A stretch of DNA of 64,000 nucleotides from Rhodospirillaceae bacterium (GTDB lineage: Bacteria; Pseudomonadota; Alphaproteobacteria; JAEUKQ01): NCBI GenBank assembly GCA_016722635.1, contig JADKIX010000003.1:372001-436000 (forward strand), written 5' to 3'. Shown here piece after piece: positions 37,070-45,018 of the stretch. Both the position numbers and the translations under genes were made by a program. Numbering within the stretch: position 1 is the stretch's first letter; each line of letters starts with the position of its first letter. Under the pieces are notes generated by a model that saw only the letters and a list, made by a program, of their open reading frames with translations, did no database searches and had not been told where the DNA came from.

Positions 37070-37184
37070 GGGTTAGGCGATATCCGAAGCCTAAATAGGG
37101 TATCCCGCCTTGCGGCGGGAGGAACCCACGAATTTCTTCTTATTATAGCAACCATTTCCACACGGATAATCTATAAGAGAAACT
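37070..37184 (-). ncRNA. tracrRNA of the type II-C CRISPR system
   Basis: Bases 37142-37177 match the CRISPR repeat (in its crRNA sense) at 29 of 36 positions, so a minus-strand transcript is complementary to the crRNA repeat and forms the anti-repeat. The mismatches at repeat positions 9-10 and 13 would give the usual bulge in the duplex. Downstream on the minus strand come a composite hairpin (GGGT/ACCC enclosing CCCGCC-GCAA-GGCGGG, 37098-37127) and a second one (TTAGGC/GCCTAA, 37073-37094), the normal two-stem tail of II-C tracrRNAs. The predicted length is about 115 nt. The exact ends are inferred; no strong T-run follows the last stem. Confidence 0.88.
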
Positions 37185-37190
37185 ATTTGA

Positions 37191-37218
37191 ATAGTATAAA
37201 CTTTATCTTTAAAGTCAA
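37191..37218 (-). promoter_or_regulatory. Promoter of the tracrRNA
   Basis: On the minus strand TTGACT (37213-37218) and TACTAT (37191-37196) are separated by 16 bases, giving a start near 37184, a few bases before the anti-repeat. It lies in the cas9 5' leader, opposite in direction to cas9. Confidence 0.6.
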
Positions 37219-37247
37219 TAGAACAAAACAGAAATAAGGGAGGAAAA

Positions 37248-40200
37248 ATGAAAAAAATCTTAGGGCTCGACATAGGCATTGCCTCAGTTGGCTGGGCGAT
37301 GACGGAAATTGATGAAGAGAAATTAGCACAAATTGACCCAGAAACAGGTGAAGTGACCTTACGGGGAAAAATAATTGGCTTAGGGGTCAGAACTTTCACC
37401 CAAGCGGAAAATCCTAAAGATGGGAAATCATTGGCGTTGCCCAGAAGAGAAAAGCGTTCCCAACGCCGCAGGTTAAGACGGCGGCGGCAACGCTTGGATC
37501 AATTAAAAGAATTATTTATTGGGCATCATTTGCTATCTGCCCAAGAAATTGATGAATTATTGAAACCGCAGGCATTCTTACAATCGCCCTGGCAATTGCG
37601 CGCTGAGGCCATAGACAGGTTGCTAACAAAAGAAGAATTATTTCGTGCCCTTTATCATTTAGCAAAATCCAGGGGTTATAAACCACAAAAAGGCGACATC
37701 AGCGATGAAAAAGCCCAAAAAGAAGATGGGGCTGTCAAAGAAGCCATTCGTCATAACAACCAATTACTTGAACTATCAGGTTTTGTAACATTCCCACAAT
37801 TATTGGTTAGCAATAACCAACAACCTGATCCGGTTTTCCGGAACCGTGATGGTAGTTATATCAATTCCATCCCCCGCCCCATGATCCAACAAGAAGCACA
37901 GTTGATTTTAGAAAAGCAAGTGAATTTGGGTGCCAGCTATATTACCACTCAATTTATCACGAAATTTAACAACCTTGCTTTTACGCAACGATCAGCCATG
38001 GATCGCAAACAAATGGAAAAAATGATTGGCCATTGCATTTTTGAGAAAATCGAAAGGAAAGCCGCCAGAAATTCTTATTCCGCCGAATTATTTGTCTTAC
38101 TGACAAAAATTGCGAATTTGAACCTTAGAACAATCGATAACCCAGAGAAAATTGAATTAACCCATGAGCAGAAAAATAAAATTCGCGAGCTTGCCTATCA
38201 ACAAAAAACGGTTAGCTATAAAACTATCCGAAACTGTCTTGATTTGGAAAACCAACTCATTTTCAAAGGATTAAGCTATTCCAGCCAGAAAACTAAGGGT
38301 GGCAAAGAAAAAGACCCCGAAAGTGAAAAATTTATTGAATTAAAAGGGTATTATGAAATTAAAAAAGCCTATGAAGGATTTGGCACAGAAGAATTTCATT
38401 CTTTATTAAAGCACCCCGAAAAATTTGACCAAATTTGTGAAATTTTAACGACGACAAAAACCGAGGAAGAATCACTGGCCGAACTTAAACAGATTGTCCC
38501 TGCTGCCATCGCTGAAAAACTGAAAAACATCAGCTTCAGCAAATATATTCATCTCTCTTTAAAAGCCTTGTCCAAAATCAACCCTTATCTGCAGCAATGG
38601 CACAATTATGCCAAAGCCTGTGAACTAGCAGGTTATCGGCACTATGACCCTAATTCCGAAAGTGCAAAATTTGATTTCCTGCCTTCTTTTGAAGAGCTGC
38701 GGGATAAAGATATTGTTTTCGATGAAATTCGGAACCCGGTTGTCCACCGCGCCGTTTGCCAGGTGCGGAAAGTGGTCAACGCCATTATCCGCCAATATGG
38801 CCGCCCCGACCAAATTAACATTGAATTTACCCGTCATGCTAAAAATTCCTTTAAGAAAAGGCAAGAAATTCGAAAAGGGCAGGAAGAATATAAAGAAGAA
38901 AAAGAGCAAGCCAAGAAACAATGTGAAGCTATGGGCTTAAACTCGGATGAGGGCGACAATCTGCTGCGGTTAAGATTATGGCGTCAACAAGATGAGAAAT
39001 GTGTCTATTCCGCTAAAGACATCCGCATTGCAGATTTACAGAACCCCCAAGCATTGGAAATTGACCATATCATTCCCTATAGCCGCAGCTTGGACGACAG
39101 CTTAAACAACAAAGTGCTGTGCCTTGTGCAAGAAAACCGGCAAAAAAGGAACCAAATACCTGCTGAATATTTTGGAATTGATACGCCAAAATGGGAAGAT
39201 TTTAAACAGCGGATCACAGCCTCTGCCCTACCTAAACCTAAACGGGACAGGCTGCTGAAATTAAAAATTGAGGAAGAAGAAAAATTTATTGAACGAAATT
39301 TGCGCGACACATCCTATATCACGCGCTACACGGCGGATTATGTTCGGAATTTTTTGAGGTTAACTGACCGCAAGAATATCAAAAATACTGTGCAAACCCG
39401 TAATGGTTCCTTAACCGCCTTCCTTCGCCATCATTGGGGGTTTAACAAAAACCGGGAAGCTGGTGATCAACACCACGCCCTTGATGCGCTGGTTTGTGCG
39501 GTTTCCACCCAAGGGATGGTGCAATATCTTTCCCGCTATACCAGCCGGCTTGAGGAAAAAGGCAAGGAATGGCTGAAAAAATTTGCCTATCAATCCCATG
39601 TTCCGGTGCCGTGGGGCAATTGGGAAAGTTTCAGGGAGGAAGTCAAGGAACATTTAGAGAAAATTTTTGTATCGCGTGCACCACGCCGCAAGGCCAGTGG
39701 GCCAATTCATGATGAAACCATCCGTTCTACAAAAAAATTGCAATCGGATGGTGTTTCCGCCCTTCGTACTAAATTAGCTAATATTAAGGCTAAGAATGCC
39801 GACGATTTGGATAAACTTATTTTTGATACAGACCGTGGCTCCAACTCCGTTTACCAGGTACTGCTGGAGAGGCTTCAACAACATGGGTGGGATAGTAAAA
39901 AGGCTTTTGTCAATGATCTTCATATGCGACGGAGAGATGGCACCGACGGCCCCGTGATTAAAACCGTACGCCTCCAAAATACGCAAAAATCCGGTATGAC
40001 TGTGCGGCAAGGAATTGCTGATAATGGTGATATGGCACGGGTGGATGTGTTTTGCAAAGACAAAAAATTCTATCTAGTACCCATTTACCTGAAAGATTTC
40101 ACCCAAGGCATCTTACCCAACAAAGCGGCCACGGCAGGAAAAGAAGAAAATGACTGGCGGGTGATTGATGATACTTATCAGTTCATCTTTAGTTTATTCA

Positions 40201-40439
40201 AGGATGATCTAATTTTGGTTAAAAAGAAGAAAGAACCGGAGGTTTTTGGTTATTACACAGGTATGGATAGAGCTGCAGCCAGTATTAATTTTGATCAATA
40301 CAACAGGGTAAAATCAGAACGAGGCTGGGGAGTTCAAAGCTTGGCAATATTTAAAAAATACCAAATTGATGTTTTAGGCAATTATCATGAGGTGAAGGGG
40401 GAAAAACGTCAGCCATTCGGTAAACCAAAGGTGGCCTGA
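37248..40439 (+). CDS. cas9: CRISPR-associated endonuclease Cas9, subtype II-C
   Basis: Cas9 with crRNA and tracrRNA cuts invading DNA next to a PAM. The 1063-residue protein is of the compact II-C class. RuvC-I is LGLDIGIASVGWAM with D8; an Arg-rich bridge helix follows (RREKRSQRRRLRRRRQR); RuvC-II is INIEFTRHA with E526; the HNH domain is EIDHIIPYSRSLDDSLNNKV with H607; RuvC-III is HHALDALVCAV with H743 and D746. All nuclease residues are therefore present. The C-terminal roughly 300 residues form the wedge and PAM-interacting part, which I cannot assign a PAM. GGGAGG lies six bases before the ATG. cas1 overlaps its stop. No csn2 or cas4 is present, which defines II-C. Confidence 0.97.
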   Translation: MKKILGLDIGIASVGWAMTEIDEEKLAQIDPETGEVTLRGKIIGLGVRTFTQAENPKDGKSLALPRREKRSQRRRLRRRRQRLDQLKELFIGHHLLSAQEIDELLKPQAFLQSPWQLRAEAIDRLLTKEELFRALYHLAKSRGYKPQKGDISDEKAQKEDGAVKEAIRHNNQLLELSGFVTFPQLLVSNNQQPDPVFRNRDGSYINSIPRPMIQQEAQLILEKQVNLGASYITTQFITKFNNLAFTQRSAMDRKQMEKMIGHCIFEKIERKAARNSYSAELFVLLTKIANLNLRTIDNPEKIELTHEQKNKIRELAYQQKTVSYKTIRNCLDLENQLIFKGLSYSSQKTKGGKEKDPESEKFIELKGYYEIKKAYEGFGTEEFHSLLKHPEKFDQICEILTTTKTEEESLAELKQIVPAAIAEKLKNISFSKYIHLSLKALSKINPYLQQWHNYAKACELAGYRHYDPNSESAKFDFLPSFEELRDKDIVFDEIRNPVVHRAVCQVRKVVNAIIRQYGRPDQINIEFTRHAKNSFKKRQEIRKGQEEYKEEKEQAKKQCEAMGLNSDEGDNLLRLRLWRQQDEKCVYSAKDIRIADLQNPQALEIDHIIPYSRSLDDSLNNKVLCLVQENRQKRNQIPAEYFGIDTPKWEDFKQRITASALPKPKRDRLLKLKIEEEEKFIERNLRDTSYITRYTADYVRNFLRLTDRKNIKNTVQTRNGSLTAFLRHHWGFNKNREAGDQHHALDALVCAVSTQGMVQYLSRYTSRLEEKGKEWLKKFAYQSHVPVPWGNWESFREEVKEHLEKIFVSRAPRRKASGPIHDETIRSTKKLQSDGVSALRTKLANIKAKNADDLDKLIFDTDRGSNSVYQVLLERLQQHGWDSKKAFVNDLHMRRRDGTDGPVIKTVRLQNTQKSGMTVRQGIADNGDMARVDVFCKDKKFYLVPIYLKDFTQGILPNKAATAGKEENDWRVIDDTYQFIFSLFKDDLILVKKKKEPEVFGYYTGMDRAAASINFDQYNRVKSERGWGVQSLAIFKKYQIDVLGNYHEVKGEKRQPFGKPKVA

Positions 40440-41326
40440 TGGGATGGCGTATTATCCATATTGGCAAGGACAGCCGCCTGAGTTTCAAAAATCATCAATT
40501 GCTGTATAAACCCGCCGATGGTTCGGAAGAAGTGACCATGCCGCTTGAGGATATTGCGGTGATCATTGCAGATAATGCGGAAATAACTTTTAGCAGTTTT
40601 CTGCTGCGGGAGTTGGCCAGTCATGGCATTGCCCTTTTCACTTGTGATGCCAGCCATATCCCCAATGGCCTGTTTTTACCCTTCCATCAGCACAGTCGCT
40701 ATAGTGAGATATTGAATTATCAAATAGGCTGGAGCGAGCCTTTTAAAAAAAGGGTTTGGCAAAAAATTGTTGAGCAGAAAATTTACAATCAATTTACTGT
40801 CGTGAAGAAAGTAAAGGGTTATACCAACGCGCGATTACTCAAACTCTCCCAATCCGTCCTTTCTGGTGATCCCGATAATTGTGAGGCGCATGCCGCCCGT
40901 GAATATTGGGATTATTTATTCGCAAATTTCAGGCGCGGCCAGGAAGACATGAAAAATAAAGCCCTAAATTATGGCTATGCCATTTTACGCGGATGTGTGG
41001 CCAGAAACTTGGTTGCCAGTGGTTTTATACCGGCCCTGGGCGTGCATCATGCCAATAACCTGAATGCCTTCAATCTAGCGGATGATGTGATTGAGCCATT
41101 CCGGCCGTTTATTGATCAAATGGTATATACCGAATTCCAAGATTTGGAACGGCATGATTTAATACCTGCCGATAAACAAAAACTGATTGCCGTGTTAACA
41201 GAATTTTGTTCGTTCCATGAGGAAAAAATAACCGTTTTAAAGGCGATTGAGCGCACGGCGGAAACCTTGCAAAAAGCCACGCGTGAGAAAGACCCAACCG
41301 TGCTGTTGCTGCCAAGCTTTATTTAA
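40439..41326 (+). CDS. cas1: CRISPR-associated integrase Cas1, type II
   Basis: Cas1 inserts new spacers together with Cas2. The 295-residue protein has the type II Cas1 layout: MGWRIIHIGKDSRLSFKN, LEDIAVIIADNAEITFSS, the metal ligand Glu in DNCEAHAAREYWDYLF, the His in ALGVHHANNLNAFNLADD, and the Asp in NLADDVIEPFRPFIDQMVY. All three catalytic ligands are present. The ATG overlaps the cas9 stop by one base (TGATG), so translation is coupled. Confidence 0.96.
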   Translation: MGWRIIHIGKDSRLSFKNHQLLYKPADGSEEVTMPLEDIAVIIADNAEITFSSFLLRELASHGIALFTCDASHIPNGLFLPFHQHSRYSEILNYQIGWSEPFKKRVWQKIVEQKIYNQFTVVKKVKGYTNARLLKLSQSVLSGDPDNCEAHAAREYWDYLFANFRRGQEDMKNKALNYGYAILRGCVARNLVASGFIPALGVHHANNLNAFNLADDVIEPFRPFIDQMVYTEFQDLERHDLIPADKQKLIAVLTEFCSFHEEKITVLKAIERTAETLQKATREKDPTVLLLPSFI

Positions 41327-41398
41327 ATATCCTTCATTAATTTTTTGATTTTTTTTGAGGCTATCAATAATCCCATGAACCATAAGGAAGAGAAATTT

Positions 41399-41704
41399 AT
41401 GCGGATCCTGCTGTTTTTTGATCTTCCCACCGAATCAAAATTTGAACGGAAATGTGCCAACCAATTCCGCAAATTTTTAATTAACGACGGGTATTTCATG
41501 GTGCAGTTATCGGTTTATTGCCGCATCTGCAAAGGGCAGGATACCGTGGATAAACATATCGGCAGGCTAAAAAACAATTTGCCCGCAAAAGGCAGTATCC
41601 GGGTGTTGGAAATTACCGATCAGCAATATGCACGCATTAAAATTTTAGTTGGGACGCTAAAAAAAGTGGAAAAAATAGGCAAAGAACAACTGGTTTTATT
41701 CTGA
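41399..41704 (+). CDS. cas2: CRISPR-associated protein Cas2, type II
   Basis: Cas2 is the dimeric scaffold of the Cas1-Cas2 spacer integration complex. The 101-residue protein reads MRILLFFDLPTESKFERK, then FRKFLINDGYFMVQLSVYCR and VLEITDQQYARIKIL, the normal ferredoxin-like Cas2 pattern. The frame begins 18 codons earlier; I choose the ATG at 41399 because AAGGAAGAG precedes it and the family starts there. The upstream ATG at 41375 is an alternative. It ends 58 bases from the array. Confidence 0.95.
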   Translation: MRILLFFDLPTESKFERKCANQFRKFLINDGYFMVQLSVYCRICKGQDTVDKHIGRLKNNLPAKGSIRVLEITDQQYARIKILVGTLKKVEKIGKEQLVLF

Positions 41705-41720
41705 TTTTTCTGGCACAAAA

Positions 41721-41751
41721 AAGCAAAAACCCCCTTATTTATTCGGGGGTT
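41721..41751 (-). terminator. Terminator of the CRISPR array transcript
   Basis: AACCCCC (41728-41734) and GGGGGTT (41745-41751) form a seven-base-pair stem with a ten-base loop. On the minus strand the stem is followed by TTTTTGCTTTTTT, a strong intrinsic terminator. It ends transcripts coming from the array and so supports the minus-strand direction of the array; on the plus strand, downstream of cas2, the hairpin lacks a T-run. Confidence 0.85.
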
Positions 41752-41762
41752 AATGCGTTGAT

Positions 41763-42551
41763 ATTATAGAGCATCCGTGTGGAAAAGGAAGCTATAACCA
41801 TTCATAATTGTCGTCAATTCGCCCGCATCTATTATAGAGCATCCGTGTGGAAAAGGAAGCTATAACCCTATGAAAAATTATGAGCCTCAACGGTTATTAT
41901 AGAGCATCCGTGTGGAAAAGGAAGCTATAACTTTAAATTATAAAGATTATAGAGCATCCGTGTGGAAAAGGAAGCTATAACTAAAGAATTATTTTGATCG
42001 AAATATATTATAGAGCATCCGTGTGGAAAAGGAAGCTATAACAGCCTGGATGATGTCCAGCAAGCCTTAAACATTATAGAGCATCCGTGTGGAAAAGGAA
42101 GCTATAACGTTTCTGATTTAACGGTGGCCGATTGCATTATAGAGCATCCGTGTGGAAAAGGAAGCTATAACCATCATGTATTATAGGATATCCCTATATT
42201 TATATTATAGAGCATCCGTGTGGAAAAGGAAGCTATAACAGTGGTTAACTTGTCATCAATAAACACTGCGGCAATTATAGAGCATCCGTGTGGAAAAGGA
42301 AGCTATAACTTAGGCAGATTTCATACATTATAGAGCATCCGTGTGGAAAGGAAGCTATAACGCGCAAATTAGCTTGGCCGATATTATAGAGCATCCGTGT
42401 GGAAAAGGAAGCTATAACTCAAATATCTTGGCAAACGCCGCTAATAGCAATTATAGAGCATCCGTGTGGAAAAGGAAGCTATAACGGCTGTTAAGAGCCG
42501 GAAAAACATTGTCGTATTATAGAGCATCCGTGTGGAAAAGGAAGCTATAAC
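41763..42551 (-). CRISPR. Type II-C CRISPR array, 13 repeats and 12 spacers
   Basis: The 36-base repeat begins ATTATAGAGCATCC and ends GGAAGCTATAAC on the plus strand. Repeats start at 41763, 41831, 41896, 41946, 42007, 42073, 42136, 42204, 42274, 42327, 42383, 42450 and 42516. All are identical except the tenth, which has lost one A (35 bases). Spacers in this order are 32, 29, 14, 25, 30, 27, 32, 34, 17, 21, 31 and 30 bases. The crRNA sense is the minus strand: there the repeat begins GTTATAGC, like the Neisseria II-C repeat, pairs with the tracrRNA anti-repeat, and ends in TATAAT, a perfect -10 box. Each spacer may therefore be transcribed from its own repeat. Confidence 0.98.
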
Positions 42552-42606
42552 TTATAGCGAGACCAATGTTTGATTTTATATCCTAAAAGTTGTATAATTT
42601 CTTTGA

Positions 42607-42635
42607 GTTATTGAGCCATCCAGAAAAGGAATAAC
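42607..42635 (-). repeat. Degenerate CRISPR repeat beyond the array
   Basis: A 29-base segment keeps the blocks TTAT, GAGC, ATCC, GAAAAGGAA and TAAC of the repeat in order but has two internal deletions of about four bases each. It lies 55 bases beyond the last perfect repeat, on the upstream side of the crRNA-sense array, and four bases before the IS3-type relic. It may be the stub of a decayed repeat; chance similarity is possible. Confidence 0.5.
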
Positions 42636-42638
42636 CCC

Positions 42639-43103
42639 TGACCTGCCCCCAAATTCTAATCCAGGAGAGAGTAGAGTGTTGCCGTGGTTATAGACGGTGG
42701 TGGTAAGACCATCAATGATTGATCAGGGGGCATGCCCCCTGATTGGTTTGCAGGGTTTGACGGATTTTATCGTTGAGGCTTTCGGTGTAGCTGTTTGGCT
42801 GCGGCTTGCCCGGCGCGATATAATGTTAGTCGATGCTTTGCGCTGACGCTCAGATCAGAACGGCCGCGCTGGTCAGTTCCGGCCCGTTGTCAGAGATAAT
42901 CACCTGGGGCTTGCCACGCATCTGTACGAGCCGATCCAGCTCACGCACGACACGTAGCCCCGGCAGGGAAGTGTCCGCACTTTAATAATCTGTTCTTCCG
43001 TAAATCTCTTCTTCATAGGTCTGTTCTTTCTGCCCTGTCTTAAGGGCCTTGATCTATACCAGACCCTCCTCTATTTTGGACTAGTTTATTGGGGAGCAGG
43101 TCA
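42639..43103 (-). mobile_element. Internally deleted IS3-family element (IS51-like ends)
   Basis: The ends TGACCTGCCCCC (42639 on) and the reverse complement of GGGGAGCAGGTCA (43091-43103) are inverted repeats of the IS51-group IS3 type. On the minus strand the start of OrfA is preserved (ATG at 43016, MKKRFTEEQIIK), but it then jumps to the DDE region of OrfB in another frame: LPGLRVVRELDRLVQMRGKP, VIISDNGPELTS and, after stops, IAPGKPQPNSYTESLND. An intact copy would be about 1.2-1.3 kb; only 465 bases remain, so about two thirds are lost. No clear target-site duplication is visible. It cannot move by itself. Confidence 0.85.
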
Positions 43104-43368
43104 AATATCGTTCCTGAATTCGTTTCTTAATCTGCTCTTTCTCATAACGTCCTTTATAACACTTTCTTCGTCATCTAGGACAGTCGCCGAAATTTTTCAT
43201 CGGGAAAGATAAGCCTAAAATTAAGATATCCTAGTTGCCTGGAACCAGAATCTTGACTATATTACAACCTGTCCGTTTTGGATCCCATATAAGAATGATC
43301 TATCGGTCACATCGTTATGGGTTTTTGAATCATTTAGAATAGGTATAATGGCTTAGATAGGATTTATC

Positions 43369-43932
43369 TTGTTTGCAGATTTGGAAGCCTGTACAGCTCT
43401 TGTCCTTAATGCCGATTTCCGGCCGCTTAGTTATTTTCCTTTATCATTATGGTCCTGGCAAGATGCCATTAAGGCCGTTTGCCTGGAAAGGGTTCATATC
43501 CTTTGCGAATATGACCGCTATGTCAGCAGCGCGACCCTCCGCATGAAAATCCCCAGCGTCATTGCTTTAAGGGAATTTATCCCCCTATCCCGCAAGCCAG
43601 CTTTTACCAGATTTAACGTATTCTTGCGCGATTGTTTCACCTGCCAATATTGCGGCACTCCCCATAAGGCCGCAGAACTGACCTTTGATCATGTCATACC
43701 TAGGTCAAGAGGGGGAAGAACCAATTGGGATAATGTGGCAACCGCTTGCCAAACCTGCAATATGAAGAAAGGCAACAATCTGCCAGAGGTAAGTAGGATG
43801 ATCCCGCTGCGCTATCCCAAAGAACCAAGCAGTTGGGAATTACAAGAACAGGGGCGTTTTTTTCCGCCCCATCACCTGCACCAAAGTTGGCGGGACTTTT
43901 TATATTGGGACAGCGAACTCGAAGAAAGCTAA
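43369..43932 (+). CDS. HNH endonuclease family protein
   Basis: A 187-residue protein with an HNH domain: the zinc-type CQYCG and CQTCN pairs surround LTFDHVIPRSRGGRTNWDNV, where DH...N...N is the metal-finger. The N-terminus ALVLNADFRPLSYFPLSLWS is characteristic of a family found as a single chromosomal copy in many alphaproteobacteria, so it is probably a housekeeping nuclease of unknown role and not a CRISPR component. The start is TTG at 43369 with AGGA upstream; no ATG is available before the conserved part. Its end overlaps the end of coq7 by four bases. Confidence 0.85.
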   Translation: MFADLEACTALVLNADFRPLSYFPLSLWSWQDAIKAVCLERVHILCEYDRYVSSATLRMKIPSVIALREFIPLSRKPAFTRFNVFLRDCFTCQYCGTPHKAAELTFDHVIPRSRGGRTNWDNVATACQTCNMKKGNNLPEVSRMIPLRYPKEPSSWELQEQGRFFPPHHLHQSWRDFLYWDSELEES

Positions 43933-44483
43933 ACTTTCTTTGACAGCCAAATTGCTGTTCTGGTCAAGGCCTGAATGGCTGTTTTCAAAACAGGATAGGC
44001 AGGCGCCTCATTTGCCTTATTTGCAAGGGCGGTATCGCGGTGATGGCATTCATCTTCCCGGCATTCGGCAATAACCGCCTTTAAAGAAGATTGGTTGGGG
44101 GGTAATTTTGCCAATTGTTCCTGATAATGCCGGTCAATTACTTCCTCAACTGCCACGGTACAAGCCATCGCGGCCTTAACCCCCATTGCTGCAGTGATGA
44201 CCCCCAATCCATAGCCAGCCATATGCCAAATCGGATGCAACAAGGTTGGACGGACTTTTTCTTGCCGCAATAATTGATTGAAAATATCCAAATGCTTTTG
44301 CTCTTGTTGCAACATGTTTTGCACAAGGGCAACCGTAGGGGTATCCTTGAGCACAGCCAATTGCCCTTGGTAAATACGGATCGCCCCATATTCCCCCGCC
44401 TGATTGACGCGCAAGGCCTGATGCAGGCTTTCCTGCTCACTTAAATCACCCGGCAAGGGGGGATGGTAGGCATCATTAAACAT
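43929..44483 (-). CDS. coq7: Demethoxyubiquinone hydroxylase Coq7
   Basis: Coq7 is a membrane-bound di-iron monooxygenase that hydroxylates the last-but-one ubiquinone intermediate. The 184-residue protein has the ligand motifs NQAGEYGAIRIYQGQL (Glu), EQKHLDIF (E-x-x-H), VAVEEVIDRHYQEQL (Glu) and ECREDECHHRDTAL (E-x-x-H). It overlaps the dsbB gene by eight bases on its upstream side. The substrate fits the quinone-using respiratory chain encoded by nuo. Confidence 0.94.
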   Translation of the reverse strand: MFNDAYHPPLPGDLSEQESLHQALRVNQAGEYGAIRIYQGQLAVLKDTPTVALVQNMLQQEQKHLDIFNQLLRQEKVRPTLLHPIWHMAGYGLGVITAAMGVKAAMACTVAVEEVIDRHYQEQLAKLPPNQSSLKAVIAECREDECHHRDTALANKANEAPAYPVLKTAIQALTRTAIWLSKKV

Positions 44484-44982
44484 TCACTTTTCCCTTCCGG
44501 GTTGCCCTGGCCAGATAGGCCAATAAACCAACCCCTGTCACCGCATACAATAAATTATAGCCTGTCATGGAAATACCAGCCCATGTCCAAGCCGGACGGT
44601 CACAACGAACCAAAGGCTGGGTTTGCAAGGCCCGGATAAAAGACCCAGGATCCTGCCCAATATCAATCGGGGTGCCTGCACAAGCATTCGTGCCTGCCCA
44701 CCATTGCTGCTCAACACCCACATGGAAAACCGCCACCGCGCCGCTCGCAGCAATACATAAAATACCTAAGGCAGCCAACCAACGGGAGGGCCAAAACAGG
44801 GCAGCAACCAACGCCACAAGCAAACCGGCCACATAGGGATACCGCTGATAGTGACAGAGGATGCAAGGCGCAAGCCCGCCCCAATATTGAGCCATGAGGG
44901 CTGTAAAAAGAGCCGCAAAACACCAGCAAAACATTAAAATAAAAACAATATGGGCAGTATGGGCAGGATGTTTTTTGACCAC
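44476..44982 (-). CDS. dsbB: Disulfide bond formation protein B
   Basis: DsbB reoxidises DsbA and passes electrons to ubiquinone in the inner membrane. The 168-residue protein has four hydrophobic segments, the first periplasmic Cys pair in APCILCHYQRYPY and the second pair in GTNACAGTP and LVRCDRP. The start is a GTG with GGAG six bases upstream. It overlaps coq7 by eight bases; both act on the quinone pool. Confidence 0.92.
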   Translation of the reverse strand: MVKKHPAHTAHIVFILMFCWCFAALFTALMAQYWGGLAPCILCHYQRYPYVAGLLVALVAALFWPSRWLAALGILCIAASGAVAVFHVGVEQQWWAGTNACAGTPIDIGQDPGSFIRALQTQPLVRCDRPAWTWAGISMTGYNLLYAVTGVGLLAYLARATRKGKVNV

Positions 44983-45018
44983 AATTTTCTCCTTACAACC
45001 ACTATGATGTTTTTCTTA

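Noticed and set aside
42172..42203. Spacer 7 as a hidden degenerate repeat
   Set aside because: It contains ATTATAG and ATCC as in the repeat, but the rest does not align and both flanking repeats are complete.
43104..43368. Further gene or IS remains between the IS3 relic and the HNH gene
   Set aside because: Short frames on both strands show no family resemblance; only a TATAAT-like box at 43344 is visible, without a matching -35.
43369..43932. HNH nuclease as part of the CRISPR system
   Set aside because: Its N-terminus marks a family present in many alphaproteobacteria without CRISPR, and the IS relic separates it from the array.
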